Notes: generated by a model from the letters alone, not told the origin. Shown: positions 22,512 to 34,350, numbered from the stretch's first letter. The stretch is 64,000 nt of DNA from Torreya grandis (GCA_037957365.1 JARHVA010000158.1:863001-927000), one strand, 5' to 3'. Program-made: numbers and translations.

Positions 22512-22629
22512 ACTTATTTATGCAGGAAAGCAAATGAATGATGATAAAACAGCTCGGGATTACAATATTGAGGGGGGCTCAGTTCTTCATCTTGTGCTTG
22601 CCTTGCGTGGTGGCTTTGGTCCAATTTAA
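22512..22629 (+). CDS. Last exon of a RUB/NEDD8 ubiquitin-like modifier gene (partial)
   Basis: After a splice acceptor the exon reads, in one open frame, [18 protein letters not shown], then [16 protein letters not shown], then FGPI and a TAA stop. The ...LALRGG end and the [14 protein letters not shown] block are those of NEDD8 (RUB in plants), not ubiquitin, which has STLHLVLRLRGG. RUB is conjugated through the C-terminal Gly-Gly, exposed by cutting off the short tail (here FGPI), to cullins of SCF-type ubiquitin ligases. The first base completes an Arg codon split by the intron (AG/A). The roughly 38 residues correspond to the second half of the protein. The first half is not in the window, so it is either beyond a long intron or lost. 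The frame is intact, which favours a live gene, but a captured exon is possible. Confidence 0.85.
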
Positions 22630-22681
22630 AGAAATTCGTCGCCTTGTGCTTGCCTTGTGGGGTAGCCCCAGTCCGGTTTTA
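22588..22681. repeat. Imperfect 42-bp duplication of the RUB exon end
   Basis: The last part of the exon (22588-22628, with CTTGTGCTTGCCTTG) recurs 52 bp downstream at 22640-22681 with several changes, just after the stop codon. It is not translated as part of the exon. Confidence 0.8.
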
Positions 22682-23420
22682 ACAAATCATCTTATTACAA
22701 ACAATTTCCATATTATAAGACCACGGGTAGTTATATTCTGAGATAGACTTTTCTACTGTCTTTAGAGAAAGTCAAGGACCTGCTTTTTACATCTTGTTTT
22801 AAGTACACATTATGTTATGCTTGCAGACCAAACTAGAACTCTCTGTACATTGGAAGAAATAGATGAAATTCAGCTGTTTGGGTTTGTTCTTTTTGTGGGA
22901 TTATGCTGAACCAAGAAATGCAATTTTGCACGGACTCTTCATGCAAGAAAATTACAATATGGGATGAGTTGTTATATCTGCAGTTCTTCAATTGGCATAT
23001 TTACTTGTAATTGTTTTCTTGCTTTTATCCCCACTGCTGCTAAAAGCCAAAGAGCGATGATTTCGTTTCTGCAACTGGGAATACATGATTTAATCATTAC
23101 TCTCATGATTGCTATCATTTTAAAAATCCCTTTATTTTGATTTCCTTTCTTAGTCAAGGAATCTGCATTATCATCGGTTAGTTTCCTTTTCAAGTTTGAG
23201 GAGATTTTTGAACCTTGCTTTCAGCACCTGGACAATAAGGCCTTTCGGATGGGACAATTAAATCTGTAACTCAGTAACTCATTTAAAGAGAGTTAGTTTT
23301 TGATAGCACTCGAGGCTATAATTGGCAGGTCCTTAAATGTTGTAACAACGAAAGGTAATGCTACGGGACTTTTGACCCTTGTGACCATGTTAAAAGAATA
23401 ATATAATAAAGTCGCATGTA
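22630..23420 (+). other. Possible 3' UTR and downstream flank of the RUB exon
   Basis: There is no coding sequence. An AATAAA lies at about 23405 and could serve as a poly(A) signal, though several AT-rich alternatives exist. Extent is inferred only. Confidence 0.35.
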
Positions 23421-23705
23421 GAAAGGGTTAAAAATGGTTAATGAAAGACATTATATAGACAAAGTAATATAATGAGAAAATGAAAAGTTGCATTGGTTCT
23501 TGGCCGTATACTTGTTCTCCTTGGACATGGGCATACAGAAATCTTTTGGTAACGGTGGGCATTGAGGGGCATGTAGGGCATGTCCAATCAATGATACATG
23601 TTATACCTTGGATGGTAGCTGGTCAGGGCCAAAGAGTTTTGAAATTTATATTCCTTTTTGTGGGCATGGTTTAAGGGATTTTGCATATGGCCACAAAGGG
23701 AGAGT

Positions 23706-23768
23706 AGAGCCTCTGCCTCTGTCTCTGTGTCTGCGTCTGCGTCTGCCTCTTCCTCTTCCTCTTCCAAG
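23706..23768. repeat. Pyrimidine-rich microsatellite (CTCTGY/CTCTTC)n
   Basis: Degenerate 6-base units CTCTGC, CTCTGT, GTCTGC and CCTCTT run for about 60 bp. Translated on the minus strand they give a Glu/Ala/Asp run inside an open frame, which is a by-product of the repeat and not evidence of a protein. Confidence 0.9.
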
Positions 23769-24892
23769 AGCATAACAATTATATATTCAAAGCTTGAATT
23801 AATGCAAAGATGTTTGTTTCTATGAAATATACAAGCCAATGATTATAAGAGCTTGCATCAGTCTATGTTGTAGAATTTATTATGTTGAAGTCCTAAAATA
23901 TTAAAATAGAAGGACCATTTTAATTGTTTTGGATCAAACTTTGGGAAATCAGCCTTGACAGGGAAGCCATTAAACCCCCTTAAAATGAATAGCCAAAAAT
24001 TGCTAAATCTATGTTAATACTACCTAGGTTGGATGTTGCTAGAAGAGATGCCGGGGTCATTTCTTGTGGAAGTTGGGGCAAATGTTTTGTCTAACGGAGG
24101 GGTCTCATGGAGGGGGCTAGTGCTCCTGATTTTACTGGGAGGCTAGCCTCATGGAAGACGTTGGTAGCCGTTGCAAGGAAATTTAGAATCCCCCAAAAAG
24201 TTGATATGATTTTTTTTGACTACAAATACGAAATGAAGAGGGGTCCATAACTATACTGCACCCGCTTTTGGTATTTTAGCAAAATTATAATCTGACGAGG
24301 TAATGATTGATTATTCAATTTTTCTATTTTTAACTTCAAAATATTTAACAAAAACTTGATATGCAGGGCTGTAATTGCACTTGAAAATACTATAACATGG
24401 AACTATTCCTCTCTAAAAACACTCGTAAATCTTGTGTACAACATTTGCATCATAAATTTTGGAACCCCCTTCCATGGGACCACTAGGTAAGCAAAAGGCC
24501 TTATTTCCTTTTAAAAATTAGTGATGTCGATAAGTACTTTAGGTAGTGTTTATGTTCTCTCTTCTATATAATTGTTTAGTCTTTTAGTTCATACATTCTA
24601 TATAATTGTTTGGTCCTTTGGTTCATATATTAGCCATTATTCTTTTATGCTTTATGAAGAAGTGTATTTATATACAATGGCTTATCCCTTCCCTGGGTTT
24701 AATTCAAATTAATAAACATTTATCTAGTCAATAGAAAATATGTGTAAACTAAGAAAAAAAATTAAATATGTAAAATTTTATTTGAGACTATAAATGTGAG
24801 AAGGCATTGCACTGTCAATTTATTAACAAACATTTTTTTTGTAAAATTATTAAGATTGCTTGGAGATGTTTTTTGGGCCACCTTGTGATTTT

Positions 24893-24898
<6 letters not shown>

Positions 24899-24931
<33 letters not shown>
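24899..24931. repeat. (TA)n microsatellite
   Basis: A run of about 16 TA units follows a short GT run. Confidence 0.95.
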
Positions 24932-24936
<5 letters not shown>

Positions 24937-26829
24937 TATTTGAGTTAAGAACTATAATTTATCACTTATTAATGATTTAGTTTTCCATTAATCTAATTTA
25001 TGCACTCAATGAAAAATATTTAAACAAAAAAGTGTAAACAAAGAAACATAAAGGATTGGGTGTGAGTTTATCTCATGTTGACAAGGTTTGGAAGGAGCTT
25101 CATGCATTAAAAGCCTTGCCTAGTCTAAAACAAACTTTGAGATGCAAGGTGCTTGGGTCCCCCTACCTTGTGATTATTGTCCATGTAAATGTTCTAAAAA
25201 TTTACAAGATTATTCTAAATAAGCCCTAGTGGAAGATTTAACTTATGTATGAATTTAATAAATTGGAAGATTTAGAATTGTATATGAGTTTACTAAACAT
25301 ATATGTATGAATTTACTAAACTGGAATATTTAGACTTAGATTTGAATTTACTATACATATTTGAAAATTATATGCATTGATCAGATTTTTGTAATTTTGT
25401 TGTTTTTGATTGAAAGTTCTTATTTGGGTCTAATTGTCCTACTTTGTGAAAGTGCTTACGTGAACTTAGGTGTCATAATTTTATGATGTAGGATAATAAG
25501 ATAAGGATATTAATGTCCATGAAAGGTCAAATTGGCTTATGAGATTGGGAAAAAAATACAATGTAAAGAAAGGAGTAGAGAGTGCAAGTGCAACTTCAAT
25601 GAACTCAAAAGAGAACATAGAATAATCACTTGCATCAAAGGAAAAATATTTAAAAACAAATCAAATCCAACAATGCATTACATATTTCACCATATCTACA
25701 AGCTTGTCACGAGGTTGCTTCTTACTCAATCTCAAAGAAAAAATAAGGTGAATGAAAGAAATAATCGTGTTAGGGTAGATCATTGCGGAAGTAAAGTTCT
25801 TCTGTAGATATTGGCTAAGATATATTTTTTTTTGAAAGAAAAGAGCCAAGCATCTATGATTCTCATAAGCCATGAAGGCCTAGAAAGAGTTATACAAGTT
25901 TCCAAAGAGGCAAAATGATGCAAGCACGAGATAGGGGGTCCACTTCAGGATTGCTTTTATGTAGGTGATGAATGGTTATACGATAAAACTCTTGACACAC
26001 ACGTGAGCACACATTATGAACTTGAATTCATACACACATTTTCATTGGTTTAAACTTCAAAACATTACAAAGGAATGCACACACTCTCACATTCTCCCAT
26101 GCATATACATGGTTATTTAGACATAAACATGAAGATGTATACATAGTCTCCCATGGACTGGTTACCCTCACACTCTCCTTTCACTCTTCTTGGAGTTCAC
26201 CTTTCTTTCTTTCTCCCTTCAAAACTGACTCATCTTCCTCAATTCGATTTTTTTTACCTTTCTTTGCTTTCCACCGTGTCTCTTCATCTTCATTAGCCCC
26301 TTAGAAATGCTCCAAATCCGTTCATTTATCTTTCTGCGCTGTTACTTTTGTTTTAACTTCATTCGTGACGAAACCGCCCTTGTTTGTAGGCCAAAACCAC
26401 CACTGGTTACAAAATCATTGCTGATGGTTACGTAACCACTGCTGACGGTTTTGAAAACACCACCATATGCAGACCAATGGTTTCATTACTGTGAAAAATC
26501 ATTAACCTCTGGAGGCCATCACTTGAGTATACGGATTCAGATTGAAATGATTGTTTTTTTTAAAATTGCACTACTTTTCAAGAGGAATACAAATAAGCAA
26601 TCATATTTGGGTGTAGGGAAGATCTTTATATCCTTTTATCATTTCCCCCACAACCTATCTGTTTTAGCCCTTCAAAGCATGCAATGACATTCTAGATTGT
26701 ATTGATGATTGAGAAATTCAACCAACTTGCTTGTAACTATATAGCCATCTGAAACCAATTCTTCTTTGATGTGATTGATGCTACTGAAGTGTGGGAGTAC
26801 TGATATTCATTTGGATTATCTTCATCATA

Positions 26830-26924
26830 CCAAATGACAAACACACAAACAAGATGACACAAACACATGCCACTCTATTTTTGGTTGATGCAAGATTGCA
26901 TGAACCTTGGATGTTCCTGCATCA
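26830..26924 (-). repeat. Inverted fragment of the LTR found at 27175
   Basis: The minus strand from 26924 downwards reads TGATGCAGGAACATCC, GTTCATGCAATCTTGCATC, AACCAAAAATAGAGT, which matches the first roughly 57 bases of the LTR that starts at 27175 (TGATACAGGAGCATTC...). Further in, similarity continues weakly to a CACAAACAAGA word, with bases missing. It is a truncated copy of the same LTR family in opposite orientation, 250 bp from the element. Confidence 0.75.
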
Positions 26925-27174
26925 CAAAAGAATAACCTTTTGATCTCATTGTAGGAAGACCATCTAAATACAAAAAGATATTTGATTTTAGGATATATAT
27001 AACAAATTTGACATATAAGATGCACTTGTGGTCTCTATATGGAGGTGGTGTGAAAAAACACTAAATTGTGTCACCAAAACTCTCAAATGCAAGATAATTA
27101 GAGTCTAGTGTAACTAGGAGATTAAATAAATCCTTTCTCAAGGTGAACATATGTATTGTATTAGTGTTGAAGCT

Positions 27175-28978
27175 TGATACAGGAGCATTCTAGGGTTTGT
27201 GCAATTTTGCATCAACCAAAAATAGAGTGCGGTATGTTTTTATTGATTTTTGAGTTGTGGCCTTCTTTATGTGAACTCGTTTAACACTTAAAATGTTGTA
27301 AAAGTATTTCTTTGCTGCAGAAAACACGAAGACCTTTTAAATGTTTCTGTTAGTCTGTGAGCACTGTTAAGTCACATAAACTTGTTAAAAATGATTCTTC
27401 AACTTTGGTATGAATTAGATGATGAAATTTTGTGAGATCATATTATATGACATTTGTACCAAATTTTAGATCATTTGGAGTCATCGCGGAGGTGTACCAA
27501 CTGCTACATTGGCAGGGGGTTTCCTTGTGATAATATTATAAAAAGAATTGGAAGCTGAAACATGGTGAGATCATAGAACCTGACACTTATAACCTCTGCA
27601 CAAAAATTCAGATCATTTAGAGTTACTACGGGGGCATAACAAATGTTGCATTGGTAGGAGGCTTCCTTGCAGTATTGTTGAAGAATTTTGATAATGAAAA
27701 TTTGTGGATTCATAACATATAACACCTACAATATCTTTACCAAATTTCAGACCATTTGGAGTTACTTCATAACAGTTGCAGCTATTTATTTTAGTCTATG
27801 TCTGCGTTGCTTGGTATAAGGTTCATGACCTTGTGGAATAGTCCCAGAAAGAGTTAGGTCACCAAATTTAGAACAGTGATATAAATTGTAGTATACAAGT
27901 TGTGTTCTAAATTTAGCTCAATTGGATAAGTGACACCAAAGTTACGATCATTTTTGTAACTGCTATTCAGTTAGAAAAGCAATTTGCCTAGTCTATAGAA
28001 GGTTTATGACTTTGTGGAATATCTGCGGTAAGAGTTAGGTCACCAAATTTTTAGAGGTGATATAAAATTTAGCTTGAAAGATGTATTTCAAATTTCATTT
28101 TAATTGGATAAGTGGAAGAAAAGTTATGATAGTTTTTGTGACTGTCATTCAATGAAAAAAATGCATCTATATAGCCTGACAGTTCACTACTTTGACGAGT
28201 TGTGGTAATAACTAGGTTACAAAATTTAGCGGGTTTCTAAAATGTGTAGTTATCTTATTATGTTTCAGATTATTTGGATGAACAAAGTTAAAATTGCGGA
28301 AGTTTTAGTAACCACCATTCAACCTAAAGCCGTTATCTCTGTAGTGTGCAACACTTGGCAGGTTGTTTTTCTCCCGCAATAAATTTTGTTAAGATTTATA
28401 TGGTGAAATTTATAGGGGTGATGGAAAATGTAGTCTATAATCTATGGTTAAATTTTTATATCAATTAGATTAATGACATTAAAGTTATCGTGGTTTTTCT
28501 AACTATCATTCAACGTAAAACGTCCCCTAACAATTTTTGACAATTACTACCAGTTAGATGTTGATCTTAAAAATTGAAGGCTGCCTAAATATATTACATT
28601 ATGTGGAGTTAGGGAAGTTGAAGAGACACCTCATAAATCTTAGGATGTTAAGTGGAATACATGATTGACAGAGCTTTTTTTGGGGAGAAAAATAAACACT
28701 GGAGCAAAACAAAGAGTTGAATCAGTTCAGGAGGAATTGTATGAGAGTCCATAACTCTTTCATGTAATGAGATAATCCTGTAGATACTTGTGTGTGTGTT
28801 TGTATTTTTAGAGTGTAAATGTATTTTGCTATAAATTTAATATTAACGAAATAAAAAATTGTTAGGTGTGTCAAGTCTGAGTAATGTGCTAATGTGTGAC
28901 CATAAATGAATATGCAACCCTTGCAACACAGAGATGAAGATAGACCTTAATTGGTCTTCATCTCTTGTGTTTTCATCA
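27175..28978 (+). repeat. 5' LTR of the non-autonomous element
   Basis: It begins TGATACAGGAGCATTC and ends TTTTCATCA. Inside are two series of diverged tandem units. Three copies spaced about 140 bp carry a CAGATCATTTGGAGT-like word (27468, 27610 and 27748). Three copies spaced about 170 bp carry AGGTCACCAAATTT and CTCAATTGGATAAGTG-like words (from about 27855). An A-rich AAATAAA-type signal lies near 28850. Confidence 0.85.
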
Positions 28979-28995
28979 AGTGGTATCATAACAAG
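28979..28995 (+). other. Primer-binding-like site
   Basis: TGGTATCATAACAAGG starts at 28981, two bases after the LTR. The first eight bases equal the initiator tRNA-Met type site TGGTATCA; the following GAGC has changed. Confidence 0.65.
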
Positions 28996-29211
28996 GTAGT
29001 GTCCTTGCAGTTGTGTGTGTGAAACTCTCGTATGAGTTTGTTGATAACTGTGAAAGAGAAGTTCGCTGAGTGTGTTGCAAGTTGTGAAAGAGAAGCTTGC
29101 ATAAGTTTGTTGTAGGTGAGAGAAGTCTTGCAAATTGAGAGGGGGTTTAAGAGGATCTATTTTGAGTCTGTTTTAGGTTGTGAAAGAGAAACTTGTTGAT
29201 TAAGGTGAGAT

Positions 29212-31384
29212 ATGACACACAAAGGAAGAATAGAACTAGAGGTAGAAGACTTGATAGAAATGTTGAAGAAATTCCAGGCAAGACTAAATATAATGGAGAT
29301 GACTACACAAAGTGGTGTTGTTGTAGCTGTGAGTGAAGATGATAACGAGGAGATAAGGGTGGGGTTGATGTCCCTACAAGCTATATTTGATGCTTTGGGA
29401 AGAGGCCAAACAAGTAGAGGAAAATAATTTAACAAAAGGAAAAGACTAGTAGAGGTCATGGTGAAGGAAAGAGGTAAGTCTATTTCTTATATTGATATGT
29501 TATGTGGTAAATAAATCCCCGATAAGCTCATGAAATGGATAATAGATCTATAAATTTATTTTGCGATGTGAATGTTGTAAACCCCATGAGGGTAAAGATT
29601 ACATGTAATAAATTGTGTAGAAATGCAACTGTGTATTGGAAAGATCTCCAAGTGAGGAGACAAAGGAAAGGGAAGAAGATGGTATGTGAATGGGAACATA
29701 TGGTTTCCAATTTGTCCTAAGATTGTAGTCGGATTGGTTGAAGAAGCTTTGTATGAAGAGACTTGAGAAAATTGGTGAGAATAAGATTGCTAGGAAAGAC
29801 AATAAGGATGGGAAGCTATCATTTGTGCAACCAAATACTACTTTGAAAAGTAACATGGAGGTGCATGTGTACCAAAGAGAGAGTTGTCTTAGAGGACAAC
29901 AAGGAGACGAGGCTTCTATATGTAGATTCTAATTTTGATTTTCAGAACAATAGAGTGAATGAGAGCTATGAACAACCTAAAAAGGAATAAATACTAATAC
30001 AAGAAGATATGGAGGTGATATGTGTTGAAGCAGGAGACCCAATGTTTGATGATGGGAATGAGTTTGCAATATCCCATGAGTGGGAAGAATCAGAACCATC
30101 TTTGGTTAATGAAGGCAATGCATTTGTCTTTTCCATTTTAAAGGGTAGAAGAGTTGAGGACAATTAAGGAAAGCTACATGGTTTTATAAATGAAACAATA
30201 TAGGTGAATGAAGAGAGTAACCATGAGGAGTTGCATGTTTCCATGAAAGAAACAATGGAGGTGGAAGAAGTGAAAGTTAACACACATGAGTAGAGTATGG
30301 TTTCAGACAACCATTTTAAGGAGAAGAAAACATGAAGAAGGATGCAGAGAGAACAACCATTGAGGTAAAAAATGGGCCTTTAGAAGTCCATGAAGGATAA
30401 ATTTGTGATAAGACTGTGAGCATCGAAGAAGACCTAGACAACATGTCCTTGCGGTGTGAAGAAGAGGTGGAAGAAGTGATTGTGGGAGCTTTTGATTCTA
30501 TTAATATGTTTGTTCGATGTGCATGCATAGAAAAGGAGATGGAGATGATGGACATGGTTCTGCCAAGAAGACTAAAAGGTAAAAGTGGTGTTGTATATGC
30601 GGAAGTAGCCCATAAAGATATTGGATAAGGGACTCTGAGGAGTCATGATATGCATTGTCCTCAGATGGACAAGGAAAGTGCAAGATCCTTTGCACATGAC
30701 ATGGAGGAGATGAAGGAAAACAAAAGCAATCAACTTAGAATTGATAATAAGAAGACGAGAAGTGAAGAGGAGTTGTCACAAGAACAATGACAAATTGATA
30801 GAGGCTTTGAGAAGCCTATGCTTGAGGAGAAGAAATATTATAGTGAGAAGATAGAGGAAACACTAATGGGAATTGTTAAGTCTCATGTTTATAAACTGAT
30901 TTGTGACTATAGCTAGTGTGCAGGTGAAGAAATAGAGAGAATGGGGGCATTCAAAAAGGCCTTACAAGGTGAAGAGAGTGAGTTTTTCGAGCTCACCAAA
31001 TGTGAAGAGGAACTATTGATTTGTATGGTAGCCATAACATGTAGAGAATATTATGATTTTGCAACAAAGATGGAGAGGTTGATTGACATAGCAATGAAAA
31101 CAATGAGAGATAAAAAGGTGAATATTATCCTTGAAGTGATTTTAGAAGCTGCAGGTTATCATTTGGATGCTCAAGTTAGTGTTGATTTAGTTGTGATGCT
31201 ATTGAAGATGAGAGATAAGATTGTAGGCATGAGAGAGGAGCTGCAAACAATAATGTGTGATGTTGAGAAGAGTGATCTAACCACAGGTTGGATATTGAGT
31301 AGCCAAAGCCAAGAAGGATTTAGGAGGAGGTGGTTGGTCTGTGGTGGGTTTAAGCGCATAAGGGAGTGTAAGACTCATGAATGA
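29212..31384 (+). pseudogene. Broken internal ORF of the non-autonomous element
   Basis: Plus-strand frames of 71, 64, 70 and 147 codons lie in a row with stops and frameshifts between them. The pieces are rich in Glu, Lys, Met and Ile, for instance ELEVEDLIEMLKKFQARL near the start and KMERLIDIAMKTMRDKK near the end, and look like coiled-coil or helical protein. No zinc knuckle, protease or RT motif is present. It may be a gag-like structural protein or a captured host sequence. I do not recognise a family. The 147-codon frame (30941-31384) is the best preserved part. Confidence 0.45.
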
Positions 31385-31535
31385 ACAACTTTATGGATTT
31401 GGTCAGATGAAGGTGGGTTTCAGTGCACAAGAATATATAGAGTGGAAAAAATGAGCCTTTGGCAGAGGAAGACGAACTATGGTGGGTCTAATTCCACAAA
31501 GGAAGGGAACTATGGTGGGTCTAACCCCACAAAAA
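31325..31535 (+). repeat. Short repeats of a GGTGGGTYTAA motif
   Basis: The motif GGTGGGTTTAAGCGCA and its variants recur at about 31339, 31412, 31472 and 31513, the last two as TATGGTGGGTCTAAYYCCACAAA. They sit at the end of the internal region, before a purine-rich stretch. Confidence 0.65.
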
Positions 31536-31769
31536 GAGTAAGGAGATATAAGAAAAAGATAGAAAAGAAGAGAAGAGGTAAGAAGAGAAGAAATGAATTG
31601 AAATCAATAAGAAGAAACTAGAAAAGGAAGAGAAAAAATGAAAATCCGCTGAAGTACTTGGTGTGTTGGAAGGGAACGCCATGGCAACTGTACTTCATGG
31701 TCAAAAGAGTGGTTTTGCCACTTATTCCATCTGTGAGCAAGATCTCGTATTTTATAAACCTAAAGTGTC

Positions 31770-32050
31770 TAATGTAGGAACATCCTAGGGTTCATGCAAT
31801 TTAACATCAATAAAAAACAGTGCGACGCGTTTTACTTGATTTTTGGGTTGTGGTCTTGTTTGTGTGAGCTTGTTTACATTTTAGAATGATGTTGCAATGT
31901 ATTTATTTATCGTGAAAAGTGTGGAGACCTTTGGACTGTTTCTGTTAGTCTACGGGGACTATTAAATCACATAAACTTGTCAAAAATAGTTTTTTAACTA
32001 CGATATGAATTAGACGATAAAATTTTGTGAAATCATAGTATATAACACTT

Positions 32051-32107
<57 letters not shown>

Positions 32108-33648
32108 TAAATTTAAGATCATTTGGAGTCACTGCAAAGGCATACAAATTGTCACATTGTAAGGAGGTTTCCTTATTTGTGGTAATGTTATGGAAAGAAT
32201 TGGATGTTGAAACCTGATGGATCATCGAACTTGAAATTTACCTCTGTACAAAATTTCAGATCATTTGGAGTGACTATGGAGACATACCAACTATTACAAT
32301 GGAAGAGGGTTTATATACTTAAAGTACTACTGCAGAATGAACTGGATGATAAAATTTATTGGGTTCATATCATATGACACCTAAAATATCTATACCAAAT
32401 TTCAAACCATTTGGAGTTATTGTGGAAAAGTTGCGGCTATTTATTTTAGACTATGCCGTGTCACTTGGCATAAGGTTCATGACCTTGCAAAATAGTTATG
32501 GTAAGATTTAGGTCGCCAAATTTGGGTTGGTGATATAAATTTATCATAAAATCCATGTTCTAAATTTAATATCAATTGGATAAGTGGTACCAGAGTTATG
32601 ATAGGTTTTGTAACTGTCTTTCAACTAAAAATACATATGCCTAGTCTACAATATATTCATGACCTTGCAAAATATCTACAATAAGAGTTAAGTAACAATT
32701 TTTATAAATAATATAGAATGTAGCCTACAAGGTGTATTTCAAATTTCAGCTCAATTGGATAAGTGAAGGAAAAATTATTACAATGTTTGTGGCTGTCATT
32801 CTGAGAGAAAAATACATGTGTCTAGCTTGATGGTTCACTACCTTGAAGAAGAGTTGTGGTGACAATTAGGTTGAAAAATTTATTGGGTTGCAATAAAATG
32901 TAGTTATATTGCTATATTTCATATTTTAGATCACTTGGATGAATGAGGTTGAAATTTTGGAAGTTTCAATAATTACCATTCAACCTAGAAACGTCATTTG
33001 TGTAGTGTGTGACACTTGGTAGGTTGTTATTCACTTGCGGTAATCTGTGGTAACTTGTGTTAGAGGTTAGATGCTAAAATTTGGAGGGGTGATGGAAAAT
33101 TTAGCCATAATCTATGGTTGAAATTTCATATCAATTTGATTAACAAAGTTGAAGTTATGGTAGTTTTTCTGTCATTTAACCTGAAACGACAATTGATAGT
33201 TTCTGATAGTTATTGATTGTTAGATGTTGATCTTGAAAACTGAAGGCCACTTGACTATGGTACATTATTTGGAGGTTAGTTAAGTTGAAGAGACACCCCA
33301 TTAAGTTAGGGATGTCAAGAGGAATATATGATTGAGAGAGTTTTTTGGGGGAGAGGGACAAGCAGTGAAGGAGCAAAACTGAGAGTTGTATTAGTTCAGG
33401 AGAAACTGTATGAGACTCCATAACTCTTTCATGTAATGAGATAAGCCTGTATAGGCATGTGTGTGTGTGTGTTTTGAGAATGTAAATATATTCCACTGTG
33501 AATTTTTTATTATTAAAAAAATGAAAATATATTAAGTGTGTCAAGTCTTAGTAATGTGCTAATGTGTGACCATGAGTGAATGTCCGGCCCTAGCAACACA
33601 TAGATAAAGACATATCTTAATTGGTTCCCCTCTCTCGTGTCTACACTA
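31770..33648 (+). repeat. 3' LTR of the non-autonomous element
   Basis: It aligns with 27175-28978 along its whole length, starting TAATGTAGGAACATCC and ending CTACACTA (the final CA is now TA). It contains a TA microsatellite missing from the 5' LTR and otherwise the same internal repeat series. Confidence 0.85.
32051..32106. repeat. (TA)n microsatellite inside the 3' LTR
   Basis: About 28 TA units. The matching place in the 5' LTR (near 27450) has none, so the run arose after insertion. Confidence 0.95.
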
Positions 33649-33654
33649 AAGCTT

Positions 33655-34350
33655 CAAGGAAAGAGGTTATCAACACTATAATCATTTGGAACCTAGGTAG
33701 CCATACAAATATCACCCTCTATTTCTCCCTTTTAGATTGATTTGGTGTATCAATTGAATTTATTTTTGGAGTAATTATGGCCATATCAATATCCACAAGG
33801 CTTATCAAAGTGGAATATTTGGCATACCAGACATAGTAGATCTTACGATGTGCCAACTACTTGGAGGATTACATTGCTTGGCATGGGTACTAAAGAGTTA
33901 TTCGTCCTTATAAGTTTGTGTATCCTATCACCACTAGAAAGTATCCTATTAGCACTTGAAAGATCAAAATAGTAATGATAGGTTGTACCAAATTCAACAT
34001 GAATTATGTCTTGAGGAATCAATATTTTAGCATAGAGATGCTTATATAACGGTAGAGGTAATCGATCTCTCTACTTATGTTTGATTTGCATTCCTGAGGT
34101 AAGGCCCCAATTTTTGGCACCATATAAGATAATAAGTGTAACAAGCAAGTGGAAGAGATGGATATTTATTTGAATGTCATGAAAGTGAAGTGGAAAACAC
34201 TGTTTCTCAAGAGTTTTTACGGAAACATACCCTTTACTTAGTCTAGACTCAGTAGTTGCAGACAAATTGAAGTGTGAACTAGATAAAAGAACCTCTAAAT
34301 AATCACGATGAGAAAAAGAGAATCCCCACTCCTTTAATGTAAACACTAAG
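33655..34350 (-). pseudogene. LINE RT C-terminal fragment
   Basis: The minus strand gives FSFSHRDYLEVLLSSSHFN and TTESRLSKGYVSVKTLEKQC (about 34205-34325), LFHLLVTLIILYGAKNWG (about 34105-34160), LIPQDIIHVEFGT (about 33975-34015), a VPMPSNV and VVGTS region near 33850-33895, and VPNDYSVDNL near 33670-33700. The LLYGAE.WG-type motif, followed by a PHDIIRAELG-type motif, is characteristic of the region after the RT palm in LINEs. Frameshifts separate the pieces. It probably belongs to the family at 19-22 kb, but the two copies do not overlap enough here to prove it. Confidence 0.55.

Larger units (their letters stand above)
23421..26829. other. No gene seen; simple repeats
   Basis: This 3.4-kb AT-rich stretch holds no domain in any frame. 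It contains a CTCTGY-type microsatellite (about 23706-23768), a TA repeat (about 24901-24931), and a loose repetition of TATGAATTTACTAAA-like words around 25230-25360. Confidence 0.5.
27175..33648 (+). mobile_element. Non-autonomous LTR retrotransposon with 1.8-kb LTRs
   Basis: Two long direct repeats (27175-28978 and about 31770-33648) enclose 2.8 kb. The whole is flanked by the 5-bp duplication AAGCT (27170-27174 and 33649-33653). The left LTR starts TG and ends CA, and after two bases a TGGTATCATAA primer-binding-like site follows at 28981. The internal part shows no protease, RT, RNase H or integrase motif, only broken acidic, coiled-coil-like frames. This fits a large non-autonomous derivative whose enzymes come from another element. 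The LTRs differ at many sites, so it is old. No clear polypurine tract is seen before the 3' LTR. Confidence 0.85.

Noticed and set aside
22512..22629. Exon as ubiquitin rather than RUB
   Set aside because: The [17 protein letters not shown] and [14 protein letters not shown] residues are NEDD8-type; ubiquitin has LIFAGKQLEDGRTLADY and STLHLVLRLRGG.
23588..23839. Acidic open frame with Glu/Ala/Asp runs
   Set aside because: It is a translation of the CTCTGY/CTCTTC microsatellite.
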